Shown: positions 16,619-26,262, counted from the first letter of the stretch. The stretch: 36,676 nt of DNA from Acidobacteriaceae bacterium (GCA_031296355.1 JARLFX010000078.1:1-36676), one strand, 5' to 3'. Numbers and translations are program-made. Notes: generated by a model not told the origin, from the sequence alone.

Positions 16619-17020
16619 TCGGTACTCCTATGGGGATTTTAGAGAGAAAAGGCAGATTGATGATGACATAAAGCAGAATGTCGCCTTTAGAGGTTAACTC
16701 CAAAGGCCTTATCTGCAACCAAAGGGGTAGAGCGAAAAACGAGAGTGTTAGGGGAAGAATTGCCGAAATACGAGAAACTAGGCAGACCAAACGCATGAAT
16801 TTTCAATGCAGACTTTGATTCCATGAGATTTTTTAGGAGATAAGCGGGCCCGGGATTTGCTAAGATGAGCCCAACCTCTTTCTGGTCGCGCCTCTGGTTC
16901 CCCGCTCTCTCCTTCCAGAAGGTAATATCGCTATTTGCCAAACTACAGAACATTCACCACATTCATTTTTATGGGATAGCTCCTTAGGGGGCCCAGCAGA
17001 AATCTAAGGACCGGAGAAGT
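16619..17020. other. Divergent spacer, no gene recognised
   Basis: About 400 bp between the divergent DUF421 and TonB-like genes. It is noticeably more AT-rich than the genes and free of the A, B or GGATGACA repeats found elsewhere. It should contain two divergent promoters, but no -35/-10 pair stands out. Frames in it have no good start signals. Confidence 0.5.
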
Positions 17021-18268
17021 ATGGCGACGGAGCAGAATCCGCAGGTACGGAGACCACAAACACTGGAGGCCCCGGTAACGGGAGCCGGAAATACGCCTGT
17101 GGCAACGTCTGCGGGATCGGGTACACATGGGATTCCAGGCACTGAGTCACTGCACCTGAACGACCGCCGGCCGTCAGGCATACGTCCGCTGCCGCCGCTG
17201 CCACCAGGCAAAGACGTTAGTTTCAAAGATTTTGGGGTACTGAACGCCGGAAAACAGAGCACGGCGACGATGGTGACGTCGTCTGTGGTGAACGTGACCG
17301 TTCTGATTCTGCTGTGCCTGATTGGGGCGGCGGCAAAGAAGGTGCACGACAAGCATGTGCTGCTGGCGACGCTGACTGAGCCGATTCCGGTGAAGAAGGC
17401 AGAAGAGAAGCCGAAGCCCAAGCCCAAGGTCCCGGAACCACCGAAGATCGAGCCGCCGAAGATTGAGCAGCCGAAGCTGGAAATGCCGAAGATCCAACAG
17501 GTTAAGCTGGATATGCCAAAGCCGCCGACGCCGCAGGTTCACATGGACGTGAAGCTGCCGGTACTGGCCGCTGCCCCGCTGAAGGTGAATGCGCCGCCAG
17601 CGCCGCGGGTGATCGCGAACCTAAATCCGCATGCCGCGGCGGTGCCGAACAATGACAGGCATCCGAGCCCGGTGATGGTGGGAACGTTGAATAATCCGCT
17701 GAAGGTTGACCCGAATTCGCGGACTACCACAAAGATCAATATGGGGAACCAGGGCGTTCCGGGCATGCCCGCAGGCAATACAGGACATGGGCCGAGGTCA
17801 CTGGTTGGCACCATGGGATCGGGCGCGCCGAATGGCTATGACGTGAATGGCAAGTCGCGGGCTGCGGTCGCAGTGCAGGGCTTGACGACGGGCGTTCCGG
17901 GCGGCCAGGGGCATGCGCGGACGACGACAGCCGTAGCGATCGCGCCCATGGTGACGCAGCAGGCGGCGCAGGTACAGCACCAGCCCGTAGGAGAGACCAA
18001 GCCAATCAGCGTGACCAGCAAGCCGGTAGCGCGTTGCACGGATGATGCGAAGAAGAACCATATCGAGGGCCAGGTCTCTGTGAGCGCACTCTTCAGCGCC
18101 CACGGAACAGTGCAGATATTGGGCATTGTGCGCGGACTGGGACATGGATTGGATCAGGAAGCAGAGGCAGTGGTGCGAGGTATCCAGTTCAAGCCGTCGA
18201 CCGTGGGTGGACAGCCCATAGACCAGAAAACTGTGATTAATGTGATGTTTGCCTGTAGCCCACAGTAA
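17021..18268 (+). CDS. TonB-like energy transducer
   Basis: A 415-residue protein with TonB architecture but a long cytoplasmic N-terminus (about 85 residues). A single membrane helix follows (about 88-108, VVNVTVLILLCLIGAAA), then a Pro/Lys-rich periplasmic stretch (EEKPKPKPKVPEPPKIEPP and PKIEQPKLEMPKIQ-type repeats). Next is a Gly/Thr-rich spacer, and the C-terminus is a TonB-type domain (about 340-415: VSVSALFSAHGTVQILGIVR, GIQFKPSTVGGQPIDQKTVINV). This form is common in Acidobacteria and Myxococcota. It probably links inner-membrane energy to an outer-membrane transporter, but no ExbB/ExbD or receptor is in the window. GGAG lies 4 nt before the ATG. Confidence 0.85.
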   Translation: MATEQNPQVRRPQTLEAPVTGAGNTPVATSAGSGTHGIPGTESLHLNDRRPSGIRPLPPLPPGKDVSFKDFGVLNAGKQSTATMVTSSVVNVTVLILLCLIGAAAKKVHDKHVLLATLTEPIPVKKAEEKPKPKPKVPEPPKIEPPKIEQPKLEMPKIQQVKLDMPKPPTPQVHMDVKLPVLAAAPLKVNAPPAPRVIANLNPHAAAVPNNDRHPSPVMVGTLNNPLKVDPNSRTTTKINMGNQGVPGMPAGNTGHGPRSLVGTMGSGAPNGYDVNGKSRAAVAVQGLTTGVPGGQGHARTTTAVAIAPMVTQQAAQVQHQPVGETKPISVTSKPVARCTDDAKKNHIEGQVSVSALFSAHGTVQILGIVRGLGHGLDQEAEAVVRGIQFKPSTVGGQPIDQKTVINVMFACSPQ

Positions 18269-18425
18269 AATTGAGCTATAAGGCAATCATAACGGCGGAT
18301 TAACCTGCATCCAACATGGCAGTACACCGAAGAATTTGAATTACGTCTAACCAGTTTTACGGCGCTTCAAGCACCAACTACACGATTCTGTGGCGCTGGA
18401 TGATCGATCAACAGGAGCCTTGACG

Positions 18426-20342
18426 ATGAGTTTTCGTAGACACTTTGCCGGAGTTGTACTGCTTGCCTTTATGGCTTCCTGTGTGCCGGCGCATGCTATT
18501 GGGATGCCCCACATACACATGCCGGGGCTGAAAAAGAAGGAAAAGGATATGACCATGCCCGGTCATAAACCCAATGCAGAGCAGAACGCGCTGATCGACA
18601 AGGCGATTGGGCGGGAAAAAGAAACGATCAAGACCATCCGTGAGCGGCGGCCGCTGGTCGAGGTGTATCTACAGACGATGAAGCCGGATGTTGCGCTGCA
18701 ACAGGTGCCGTCAACGGATTACCACATTCTGCAGCGCGTGAACTTCACCAAGATCGTGGGTGAAGAAGACTACGACATCAAGACGGAAGCGAAGAAAGGC
18801 ATCATCAAGGGCACGCTCAGCAAGATGATGAACATCCAGAGCGTATTCAAATATCACTTCAATGGCGTGGGTTTCACGCGCATGATCGTGATGGATTCGT
18901 CGAAGTTTGACCGCCAGCACTATGACTTTCTGTTTGTGCGCAGGGACTTTCTGGGCAGCGTGCGGGTGAGCGTATTTGACGTGACGCCGAAGAAGAACAT
19001 CAAGAAGGGCGGATTCTGGGGCCGTATCTACATCGAGGAGCAGGGCGGCAACGTCGTCCGCTTCAACGGCACGCAGAACGGCGACACGGTAGATGCGCAC
19101 AACATGCACTTCGACAGCTGGCGCACGAACGTGCAGCCGAACCTGTGGCTGCCAACCTCCTTCTACGTGGAAGAGACGCAGGCGACGGACAAGGAACACT
19201 CCGTGGCGACGAAGGCCATAGGCCATGTATGGGGCTATGTGCTGAAGGTGCAGCCGAGTGACGCGGAGAGCACCAGCGTACAGGTGGAGAACGCGCAGGA
19301 CGTGAGCCAGGACGCGCAGGACGTGAGCCCGCTGGGGGCACAGCGCGCCTGGGTGCAGCAGGCGGAAGATAACGTGATCGAGCGTCTGTTCGAAGCCGGT
19401 CTGCTGGACGCTCCGAGCGACTTCGACAAGACGTGCGCGGACATTGCCAACAACATTGTGATCGAAAACAAGATCGACACGTCAGCGCCGCTGAAGTGCC
19501 GCATCCTGCTGACCGAACCGCTGGAATCACTGGCGATCGGCAATACCATCCTGCTGAGCAAGGGCCTGGTGGATACGCTGGCGGTGCAGACGACCGACCC
19601 GGCGGCTCCACTGGCGAACCTGGCGACGTTTATCTCGTTTGAGGTAGCGCACGTGATCCTGGGACACCGACTGGACACGAAGTACGCGTTCAACGACCGG
19701 CTGCTCTTCCCGGATGAGGCGGCGTTCCAGCGTATCCCGATGCACCACACGGATACGGACAACGAGGCCGCAGCCAAGAAGGCACTGGACCTGCTGAATG
19801 GTTCCGAGTTCAAGGACAAGCTGAACTATCCAGGCCTGTACCTGCAACAGCTGGCAACACGCGTGAAGCAGCTGCCACACCTGAACGAAGCCATCATCGG
19901 CGATGCTCTGATCAAGAACGAAAAGGACTATTCGTTCTGGATGGGTGCACTGGTCTCAAAGGGCGGCAAGCTGGACATGAAAGACTTGACGCAGAATGCC
20001 GCCATGCCGCTATCGAGCTTCCTGAAGTTCGATCCGTGGACCGACCAGGTAAACCAGATCCACGCACGCTATGAGCCGTTGCTGAGCGAGCGGGACAAGA
20101 TGCCGTTTGAAGTTACGCCGGTGTACATGAAGCTGTCGTACTTTGTTGGCCCAGTCACTGCTCCGGCAGCGGCACCGGGAGCAGCAGCACCAGCAGACCA
20201 GACAGCACCGGCAGGAGCAACGGCGACGCCAGCAGGAACAACGGCGGCGCCAGCGGACCAGACAGCACCGGCAACGGCACCCGCGGGCAATGTACCCGCG
20301 GCTCCAGCGCCGGCTGCTGGAGCAACACCTCCAGGACTGTAG
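18426..20342 (+). CDS. Secreted M48-like protein with degenerate zinc motif
   Basis: A 638-residue envelope protein. The start at 18426 is chosen over a GTG at 18390 because AGGAG lies 9 nt upstream and MSFRRHFAGVVLLAFMASC begins a clean signal sequence (possible lipobox MASC, or cleavage after AHA). The N-terminal half (about 60-290) is not firmly recognised; its FWGRIYIEEQGGNVVRFNG and LWLPTSFYVEE segments resemble lipoprotein-sorting-type domains. The second half resembles M48 peptidases: NTILLSKGLVDTL, then FISFEVAHVILGHRLD and DTDNEAAAKKALDLL. In place of HExxH there is FEVAH (Phe at about 405), so the first zinc ligand is lost and peptidase activity is doubtful. The C-terminus is an Ala/Pro/Thr-rich tail. 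It follows the TonB-like gene by 157 bp. Confidence 0.75.
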   Translation: MSFRRHFAGVVLLAFMASCVPAHAIGMPHIHMPGLKKKEKDMTMPGHKPNAEQNALIDKAIGREKETIKTIRERRPLVEVYLQTMKPDVALQQVPSTDYHILQRVNFTKIVGEEDYDIKTEAKKGIIKGTLSKMMNIQSVFKYHFNGVGFTRMIVMDSSKFDRQHYDFLFVRRDFLGSVRVSVFDVTPKKNIKKGGFWGRIYIEEQGGNVVRFNGTQNGDTVDAHNMHFDSWRTNVQPNLWLPTSFYVEETQATDKEHSVATKAIGHVWGYVLKVQPSDAESTSVQVENAQDVSQDAQDVSPLGAQRAWVQQAEDNVIERLFEAGLLDAPSDFDKTCADIANNIVIENKIDTSAPLKCRILLTEPLESLAIGNTILLSKGLVDTLAVQTTDPAAPLANLATFISFEVAHVILGHRLDTKYAFNDRLLFPDEAAFQRIPMHHTDTDNEAAAKKALDLLNGSEFKDKLNYPGLYLQQLATRVKQLPHLNEAIIGDALIKNEKDYSFWMGALVSKGGKLDMKDLTQNAAMPLSSFLKFDPWTDQVNQIHARYEPLLSERDKMPFEVTPVYMKLSYFVGPVTAPAAAPGAAAPADQTAPAGATATPAGTTAAPADQTAPATAPAGNVPAAPAPAAGATPPGL

Positions 20343-20437
20343 AGTCAGGGAGCAACGAAGCTTTGAGGTTGAAGGACGCCGGAAGAAGCGGGTAAAACCG
20401 TTTCCAAGGGCGAGTTGAATTGCGAGGAGAGTCGCTT

Positions 20438-20980
20438 GTGCTGAAGAGAATACTCATGCTGCTTTGCCTGATGGCCGCCGCGACACCACTGCTACGAGCC
20501 CAGGAGATCCCGACTGAGGTACGGGCCGGAGAACTGCAGGTGGGTGGCGGGTATGCGGGCGGAAACCCGGATTACAGCCCACATCACTTCTACGGGCCGT
20601 ATATATATACGACCTTCGATTTTCGGGAGCATATTGGCGCAGAGTTCAACTTCCGCATGATCAAGGAAGGCTCCGATCCCAGCAACGAGGGTCTCTACGA
20701 GAAGACCTACCAGATCGGGCCGCGCTATGTGTGGCACGTAAAGAGACGGTATAACCCGTATGTGAAGCTCCTGGTGGGGCGCGGCGTATTCCAGTACGCG
20801 CATAACACCGCAAACCTGGCCTACAACATGTATTCATTTGGCGGCGGCCTGGATGTTCGTGTGAAGCCGTATCTCAATGTGCGCGTGGTGGATTTAGAGG
20901 CGCAGCACTGGATGAGCTTCCCACCGCATGGTTTGGCGCCGATGGCAGTGTCGTTCGGAGTGGCGTACCGGTTCCACTAG
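20438..20980 (+). CDS. Outer-membrane beta-barrel protein
   Basis: A 180-residue protein. The GTG at 20438 is preferred because GAGGAGAG lies 6-7 nt before it, and the signal peptide VLKRILMLLCLMAAATPLLRA-Q follows. The mature part has alternating amphipathic strands typical of small OmpA/OmpW-like eight-stranded barrels: LQVGGGYAGG, YGPYIYTTFDF, IGAEFNFRMI, YQIGPRYVWHV, YNPYVKLLVGRGVFQY, GGGLDVRVKPYLNVRVVDLE, and a last strand SFGVAYRFH. It is probably inserted into the outer membrane; ligand or role unknown. It lies 95 bp after the M48-like gene on the same strand, with a shared downstream terminator, so the pair may be co-transcribed. Confidence 0.8.
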   Translation: MLKRILMLLCLMAAATPLLRAQEIPTEVRAGELQVGGGYAGGNPDYSPHHFYGPYIYTTFDFREHIGAEFNFRMIKEGSDPSNEGLYEKTYQIGPRYVWHVKRRYNPYVKLLVGRGVFQYAHNTANLAYNMYSFGGGLDVRVKPYLNVRVVDLEAQHWMSFPPHGLAPMAVSFGVAYRFH

Positions 20981-20996
20981 AGTTTAGCTACGAATA

Positions 20997-21028
20997 GAAA
21001 AGGCCACAGCGATTGCTGTGGCCTTTTC
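20997..21028. terminator. Bidirectional terminator
   Basis: A 14-bp perfect stem with arms GAAAAGGCCACAGC and GCTGTGGCCTTTTC and loop GATT. The A-run on one side and T-run on the other serve both converging genes. The core is the same as the aroDE terminator at 8498. Confidence 0.9.
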
Positions 21029-21059
21029 TATTGCCGGTTGAGGACGCGGATGGCCGGCA

Positions 21060-24000
21060 TCAGGAACCGCGGGTGATGTTGTCAGTTGACGCGGACATGT
21101 GGGCGGTGCGCTCCAGTTTGTCCCAGCTGAAGGGCTTGCCGTCAATGGCGCGCTTGAGCGTCTTGAAGAGGACGATGGAGAAGACCTGGCGGTAGGTGAA
21201 GCGCTGCAGCCAGATGTGCGCCAGCAGCCACGCATCGCCCTTGCTGGCGGGATGCTTGCGTTCCAGCGAGAAGGCCAGCGCGGAGGTGGCGAAATCGATC
21301 AGCAGGAAGGCGAGGAAGAACGTCAGCAGCTTGTACAGGCTGGCGGCGCTGGCGGCCTCGGGGTGGAAGTGGCGGTCCACGAAGTACTGCACAACGCCGG
21401 CAAGGAAGAAGAGATCGATGAACGGGGAAACCAGCGGCAGCAGGATCTGGAAGATGAGGATATTGGGCAACGCGAAGAGGCCCATGGCGCGGTGGCGCGC
21501 GATGGCTCCGCGATGCTTGAAGATGGCCTGCAGCATGCCGAAGGACCAACGGAAGCGCTGGCGCTTGAGGCCATCGGCGTTGATGGGCGCTTCGGTGAAG
21601 GCCAGGGCCTGGTCTTCGTAGATGACGGAGTAGCCCTGCTCGAGCAGGTTCATGGTGAGGTCGGCGTCTTCGGCGACGGTGTCTGCGGCGTAGCCGCCGG
21701 CAGCCTTGACGAGCGAGGTGCGCCAGGCTCCGATGGCTCCGGGGACGACCATGACGACGTCAAAGAGGTCGAGGGCGCGGCGCTCGAAGTTCTGCGAGGT
21801 AATGTATTCGAGGGCCTGCCAGCGCGTCCATAGATTGACGCGATTGCCGACCTTGGCATTGCCGGCAACGGCGCCAATGGCGGGGTTGGCGAAGTGGGGG
21901 ACGAGGCGGGCGATGGCATCGTGCGCGATGACGGTGTCTGCGTCGATGCCGACGTAGATGTCATCGTCGAAGTAATCCAGCGCGTAGTTGAGCGCCTCCG
22001 CTTTGCCGGCGTTGGGCTTGGTGAGGACGAGCAGGCGGCCGCTGGCGAGCTCATCTGGATACGCGGCGCGGGCGACCTCGGCGGTGGCGTCTTTGGAGCC
22101 ATCGTCGATGACGATGACACGAATATTCTTGTAGGTGGACATCATCACGGAGCGGATGGTGCGGACGATGACCTTCTCTTCGTTGTACGCGGGGATGAGG
22201 ACGGCGACGCTGGGCAGATAGTCTGGGCCGGCGAAGTTTTTGCGCTTGCGGAAGCGGTCAATGACGGCAAACAGGCCGATGAGGATGAGGCGCAGGCTCA
22301 TCAGGATATCGCCGACATAGAAGACGGCGATCACAAAGTGGTTGAAGAAGGCGAGGCCGGAGAAGGCGAGGGAGTCAACGTGTGCCTGCCAGCGCTGGCG
22401 CGTGGTCAGCGGCGGCATGGTGTCGTTGCGGGTTTTGCCGAGCAACTCACAGACAGGGACGATCTGATAGCCGTGGGCGCGCAGCGCGGTGATGAGGACA
22501 GGCAGGGCGTCTACGGTGGGCTGGCGGTTGCCGCCGCCATCGTGCATGAGGATGATGGAGCCGCGCATCCAGGGCTTATCCTTCATCGCAGCGATCTGCG
22601 CGAAGACGGAGTCGGTAATCTCCTGCGGCGTCTTGCGAGGGTGCTCGTCCCAGTCGTCGGTATCGATCTTGTTGCCGAGGATGATGTAGCCCATCTGTTG
22701 CACGCGATCCACGGGCTCAGCCTGGTCGTTGGTATCAGGCTCCTGGTCGATGGAGTAGGGCGGGCGGAAGTAGATGGGTTCCACGCCCAGTTTGGCGGCG
22801 AATAGGCGCTCGGTGAGATTGAGCTGCACCTCCATCTGGCGGTTGGAGATTTCGCTGATGTCAGGATGGGTGAAGGTGTGGTTGCCGATCTCGTGGCCTT
22901 CACGATAGATGCGGCGCATGAGTTCCACATTATTTTCGGCGGTCTCGCCGATGAGGAGGAAGGTGGCTTTGACGTTGTACTTCTTGAGCACGTCGAGGAT
23001 GCGCGGGGTCCAGGTGGGATCGGGGCCATCGTCAAAGGTGATGGCGACGCGCTTGGGGGAGTAGCCGTACTGCTGCAGGGTGTACGAGAGAGGATACTTC
23101 ACCATGGTCTCGTCGACGGCGAAGATATCCGCATCATCCATCTCGACGGTGCGCTGGCCTGCCTGGGGGCGTTTGATGACACGGAGAATATCTCCGTCGC
23201 CCTCGGTATCGACGTCTGCCCCGGGGGGGATGAGGTTGAGATCGTTGTCAGGATCAGCAGCCTGGGGCTTGTCCCAAATCTTCCAGAGCGATTGATCTTC
23301 GGAGCCGAGACGCCAGAGGGCAAAGGTCTGAATGCCGAGGTCGCGGGCGGCGCGCATCTCGTTCATGACGGTGACGGCATCGAGCATCCAGACCTGGTGG
23401 CGGACGTGGGCATCGTTGTCGTCGTAGGCGAAGTGCGGATTGAGCGACTTGGGGTCGAGCGAAATCTGGGCTTCGGAGTCCGAGGCTTCCTGCCAGGCTT
23501 CCTGGGTGGAGACGTTGTTGGCGCTGAGAACCTTGTTGGGATCGAACTTGATCTTTCTGTTGGGATGCCTGGGATCGCGGACCGGCGGCAGCGGGGTGGT
23601 CCAATCGTAGCCGTAGCTCCCGATGGCGCAGATGAGTTTTTCTTTGGGGACATCCTTGAGGATGAGCTTGAGATTATCTACAAACCACTTTTGCGGGGCA
23701 ATGGCGCCGGGGCCGCTCTCAGCCGAGTGGGCATCGTAGTTCATCATGAGCAAGCCGTCTGAGTTGGCTGCCATGAACTTGAGGTCGTAATCGTTATCGC
23801 CGACGGGAGCGTTGATGTAGAGGCGCAGGTGACGGTTATGAAAGTCTGCGTAGAGCGCCTGGAGCAGGGCCTTGAAGCCGGGCTGGGCAGCGGTAGGGAT
23901 CTCTTCGAAATCGATGGAGAGGCCGTGATACCTGGGATTCTGCGCGAGGAATACATCGACCTGATGGATGAAGTTAGCGCGCGCGTCTGTGCTATTGAGA

Positions 24001-24578
24001 AAGTCGCCCACGCTGGGCAGGAACATGCCCTTCACCGGGTCGTAGTTATTGACCAGCGGGAAGATTTCGGTATCGACCTTGGCGTTGGTGATGGTCTTGA
24101 TGACCTTGTCTTCGTGGTCAACGTTATGGACGCCGTTACGATCCACCACGGCAAAGGGGCGATTATCGATGGTGTAGGAGACGAGGTTGCCGTCTGGAGA
24201 GACGACGTGCAGCCACTCGGGAAAGAGGATGTCAATCTGCGAGATGTGCTGTTTGAGCGAGGAGTAGCTGGCCGCGTCCCAATCGACGTAGTAGGCGGCG
24301 CGCACGCCTTCACCGGAGTTCAACTGGATCTCCGAGGGCTTCTTGTCGGTCTTGCGATGCGGTGCGCGGTGAAGCTTCTTTGGATTGACCTCAGCCACGG
24401 CGCGGTAGTTGAACTTCTGCGTGGGGAGCAGGAGCTCCTTCAACGGGTGCGTCTGCAGAACGCGCACGACAAAGAGCACGAAGATGATAGAAGCGCCGAC
24501 GGCCGTGAGGTCGATGACGCGGCGAAACCGCTTCCAGCGTTTGCGTTGCGGATCGTAAAAAACTGGCTTCTCTGACAT
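21060..24578 (-). CDS. Three-module GH18-like / NodB deacetylase / GT2 glycosyltransferase
   Basis: About 1172 residues from the ATG at 24578 (MSEKPVFYDPQRKRWKRF); further starts at 24605 (ATG) and 24632 (TTG) are possible. A membrane helix (about 28-45) precedes a GH18-like domain (about 75-430) with HGLSIDFEEIP, which keeps the last Asp and the catalytic Glu of DxxDxDxE. A NodB polysaccharide deacetylase follows (about 510-700: VAITFDDGPDP, EIGNHTFTHPDI, YFRPPY). Next comes a GT2 processive synthase (about 780-1010: LIPAYNEEKVI, VIDDGSKDAT, IDADTVIA, EDADLTMNLL, QRFRW), then C-terminal membrane segments. Known GT2/NodB enzymes make and deacetylate chitin- or poly-GlcNAc-like chains. This protein probably builds, deacetylates and trims an amino-sugar exopolysaccharide at the inner membrane (inference). 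Confidence 0.92.
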   Translation of the reverse strand: MSEKPVFYDPQRKRWKRFRRVIDLTAVGASIIFVLFVVRVLQTHPLKELLLPTQKFNYRAVAEVNPKKLHRAPHRKTDKKPSEIQLNSGEGVRAAYYVDWDAASYSSLKQHISQIDILFPEWLHVVSPDGNLVSYTIDNRPFAVVDRNGVHNVDHEDKVIKTITNAKVDTEIFPLVNNYDPVKGMFLPSVGDFLNSTDARANFIHQVDVFLAQNPRYHGLSIDFEEIPTAAQPGFKALLQALYADFHNRHLRLYINAPVGDNDYDLKFMAANSDGLLMMNYDAHSAESGPGAIAPQKWFVDNLKLILKDVPKEKLICAIGSYGYDWTTPLPPVRDPRHPNRKIKFDPNKVLSANNVSTQEAWQEASDSEAQISLDPKSLNPHFAYDDNDAHVRHQVWMLDAVTVMNEMRAARDLGIQTFALWRLGSEDQSLWKIWDKPQAADPDNDLNLIPPGADVDTEGDGDILRVIKRPQAGQRTVEMDDADIFAVDETMVKYPLSYTLQQYGYSPKRVAITFDDGPDPTWTPRILDVLKKYNVKATFLLIGETAENNVELMRRIYREGHEIGNHTFTHPDISEISNRQMEVQLNLTERLFAAKLGVEPIYFRPPYSIDQEPDTNDQAEPVDRVQQMGYIILGNKIDTDDWDEHPRKTPQEITDSVFAQIAAMKDKPWMRGSIILMHDGGGNRQPTVDALPVLITALRAHGYQIVPVCELLGKTRNDTMPPLTTRQRWQAHVDSLAFSGLAFFNHFVIAVFYVGDILMSLRLILIGLFAVIDRFRKRKNFAGPDYLPSVAVLIPAYNEEKVIVRTIRSVMMSTYKNIRVIVIDDGSKDATAEVARAAYPDELASGRLLVLTKPNAGKAEALNYALDYFDDDIYVGIDADTVIAHDAIARLVPHFANPAIGAVAGNAKVGNRVNLWTRWQALEYITSQNFERRALDLFDVVMVVPGAIGAWRTSLVKAAGGYAADTVAEDADLTMNLLEQGYSVIYEDQALAFTEAPINADGLKRQRFRWSFGMLQAIFKHRGAIARHRAMGLFALPNILIFQILLPLVSPFIDLFFLAGVVQYFVDRHFHPEAASAASLYKLLTFFLAFLLIDFATSALAFSLERKHPASKGDAWLLAHIWLQRFTYRQVFSIVLFKTLKRAIDGKPFSWDKLERTAHMSASTDNITRGS

Positions 24579-24731
24579 GCTGATTCGTTGTGGTCTCTTA
24601 GGCATCGTAAGCAGTAGGATGCGCTGAGTCAACGGGGAAGGCTGCTCGCAGAGGAGGTTCCCGATCTGCGCAGCAGCCGGGAAAAAGCAAACGGCTGGCT
24701 ACGGCGGCAAAGGCAAAGATTTGAGCCGGAG

Positions 24732-26213
24732 ATGCGGCATTACAGATATGATTCTGGAAAGATGCTGAGCACATCCAGGTACACCGCCAAACCCGTTGTG
24801 GGCTGGGCGCAGCTCGCCACCGCGCTGCTGGCAGGGCTGGCGCTGCGGCTCTGGTTTGTGCATTTTTATGGGCAGACGGAAGGCGATTCCCTGCTCTACG
24901 GCGATATCGCCAAGAACCTGCTGCAGCAGGGCGTATACGGGCTGAGCCATCCGAGCGGAACGATGACGCCGACGCTGCTGCGGCTGCCGGGCTATCCGCT
25001 GTTCCTGGCACTGTGCTTCAAGCTCTTCGGCATGGAGCATTACCACGCTGTGATGCTGGTACAGGCGGCTGTGGACCTGGGAACATGCGCTCTGGCTGCT
25101 GGGACTGCCGGACGGCTGTGGGGACGCAGGGCGGGGCTGTGGACGCTGTGGGTGGCCGTTCTATGCCCGTTCACAGCGAACTACGTGGCCACAGCGCTAA
25201 CCGAGACGCTGACGCTCTTCTGCATTGCGCTGGCATTCTATGCACTGACGCGCTGGCGGACGCCAAATGGCGGCGCGGCACTGGGGCTGGACCGCTACTT
25301 CTGGATGATGGCCGGTGCGCTGGCCTATGCCATCCTGCTGAGGCCGGATGGCGGGCTGCTGGCGGCCGCTATCGTACCGGCGGTGGCATGGACAGCGTGG
25401 CACCACCACACCGAGAGCGAAGAGAACAAGCCGGCGACCCAGGCAAATGCCCTGATGCTGACCGTGATCCTGTGTCTGGTGACGGCGGCTCCGCTGGTGC
25501 CGTGGACGTATCGCAACCTGCATGTGTTTCACGTGATCGAGCCGCTGGCGCCGCGCTACGCGACCGATCCGGGCGAGATGATCACCTACGGCTTCAACAG
25601 CTGGTACCGGAGCTGGGGCATCGATTTCGCATCGACGGAAGATGTGTACTGGAACATGAACGGTTCCGCCATCCAGATCGACGATATTCCGACGCGTGCT
25701 TTTGACAGCGATGAGCAGTTCGACGCCACGGCGCAGCTGCTGAACGACTATAACCAGACGACCACGCTGACGCCGGCGATGGATTACCGTTTCCATCTGC
25801 TGGCCAATGAACGCAAGCGGGCAAACCCGCTGCGGTTTTACGTGATTCTGCCGGTAGCGCGACTGGTGAATATGGGTTTGCGGCCACGGACCGAGATTCT
25901 GCCGGTGGCGCTGGAGTGGTGGAAGTACAAAGCGCATCCGGGGCAGACGGTATTTGCCTTCTGCTATGCGGCGCTGAATTTTCTATATGTGGCTGCAGCA
26001 GGCGTGGGCATGTGGTTTGGGATCAGGCGGCTTCCGCGCGGGCAGCTGGTGCTGGTCTATGCCATGCTGGCTTACGTGGTGATGCGCTCGCTGCTGCTGC
26101 TGACGCTGGACAACGCGGAGGAGCGGTACACGCTGGAGTTTCTGCCGCTGGCGTTTGTGCTGGCGGGGTATTGCGCGGTGAGCTTTACGGGAAAGAAATA
26201 CCTCAGGGGCTGA
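24732..26213 (+). CDS. GT39-like integral membrane glycosyltransferase
   Basis: A 493-residue protein with about ten or more membrane helices and a GT-C fold. The first loop has the acidic motif TEGDSLLYGDIAKNLLQQG, followed by HPSGTMTPTLLRLPGYPLFLA, like the ExD-containing loop of PMT/ArnT-type enzymes. TALTETLTLFCIAL and LRPDGGLLAAAI match the family. Such enzymes move a sugar from a lipid-phosphate donor to lipid A, protein or glycan on the periplasmic side; the acceptor here is unknown. It is divergent from the GH18-NodB-GT2 gene, suggesting a shared envelope-glycan theme. The start could be 24732 or 24762 (MLSTS). Its last codons (KKYLRG) and stop lie inside a GGGGCTGAAGCCC hairpin repeat. 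Confidence 0.85.
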   Translation: MRHYRYDSGKMLSTSRYTAKPVVGWAQLATALLAGLALRLWFVHFYGQTEGDSLLYGDIAKNLLQQGVYGLSHPSGTMTPTLLRLPGYPLFLALCFKLFGMEHYHAVMLVQAAVDLGTCALAAGTAGRLWGRRAGLWTLWVAVLCPFTANYVATALTETLTLFCIALAFYALTRWRTPNGGAALGLDRYFWMMAGALAYAILLRPDGGLLAAAIVPAVAWTAWHHHTESEENKPATQANALMLTVILCLVTAAPLVPWTYRNLHVFHVIEPLAPRYATDPGEMITYGFNSWYRSWGIDFASTEDVYWNMNGSAIQIDDIPTRAFDSDEQFDATAQLLNDYNQTTTLTPAMDYRFHLLANERKRANPLRFYVILPVARLVNMGLRPRTEILPVALEWWKYKAHPGQTVFAFCYAALNFLYVAAAGVGMWFGIRRLPRGQLVLVYAMLAYVVMRSLLLLTLDNAEERYTLEFLPLAFVLAGYCAVSFTGKKYLRG

Positions 26214-26262
26214 AGCCCGGTTCCGTGGCGGTTCCAGGTGTGCGGGCTGAAGCCCGCACCTA
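26195..26262. repeat. GGGCTGAAGCCC paired hairpin repeat
   Basis: Two related hairpins: CAGGGGCTGAAGCCCGG (about 26206-26222) and TGCGGGCTGAAGCCCGCA (26241-26258). The first overlaps the 3' end of the GT39 gene and supplies its TGA stop. Similar hairpins occur at 31033-31086. Confidence 0.75.
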
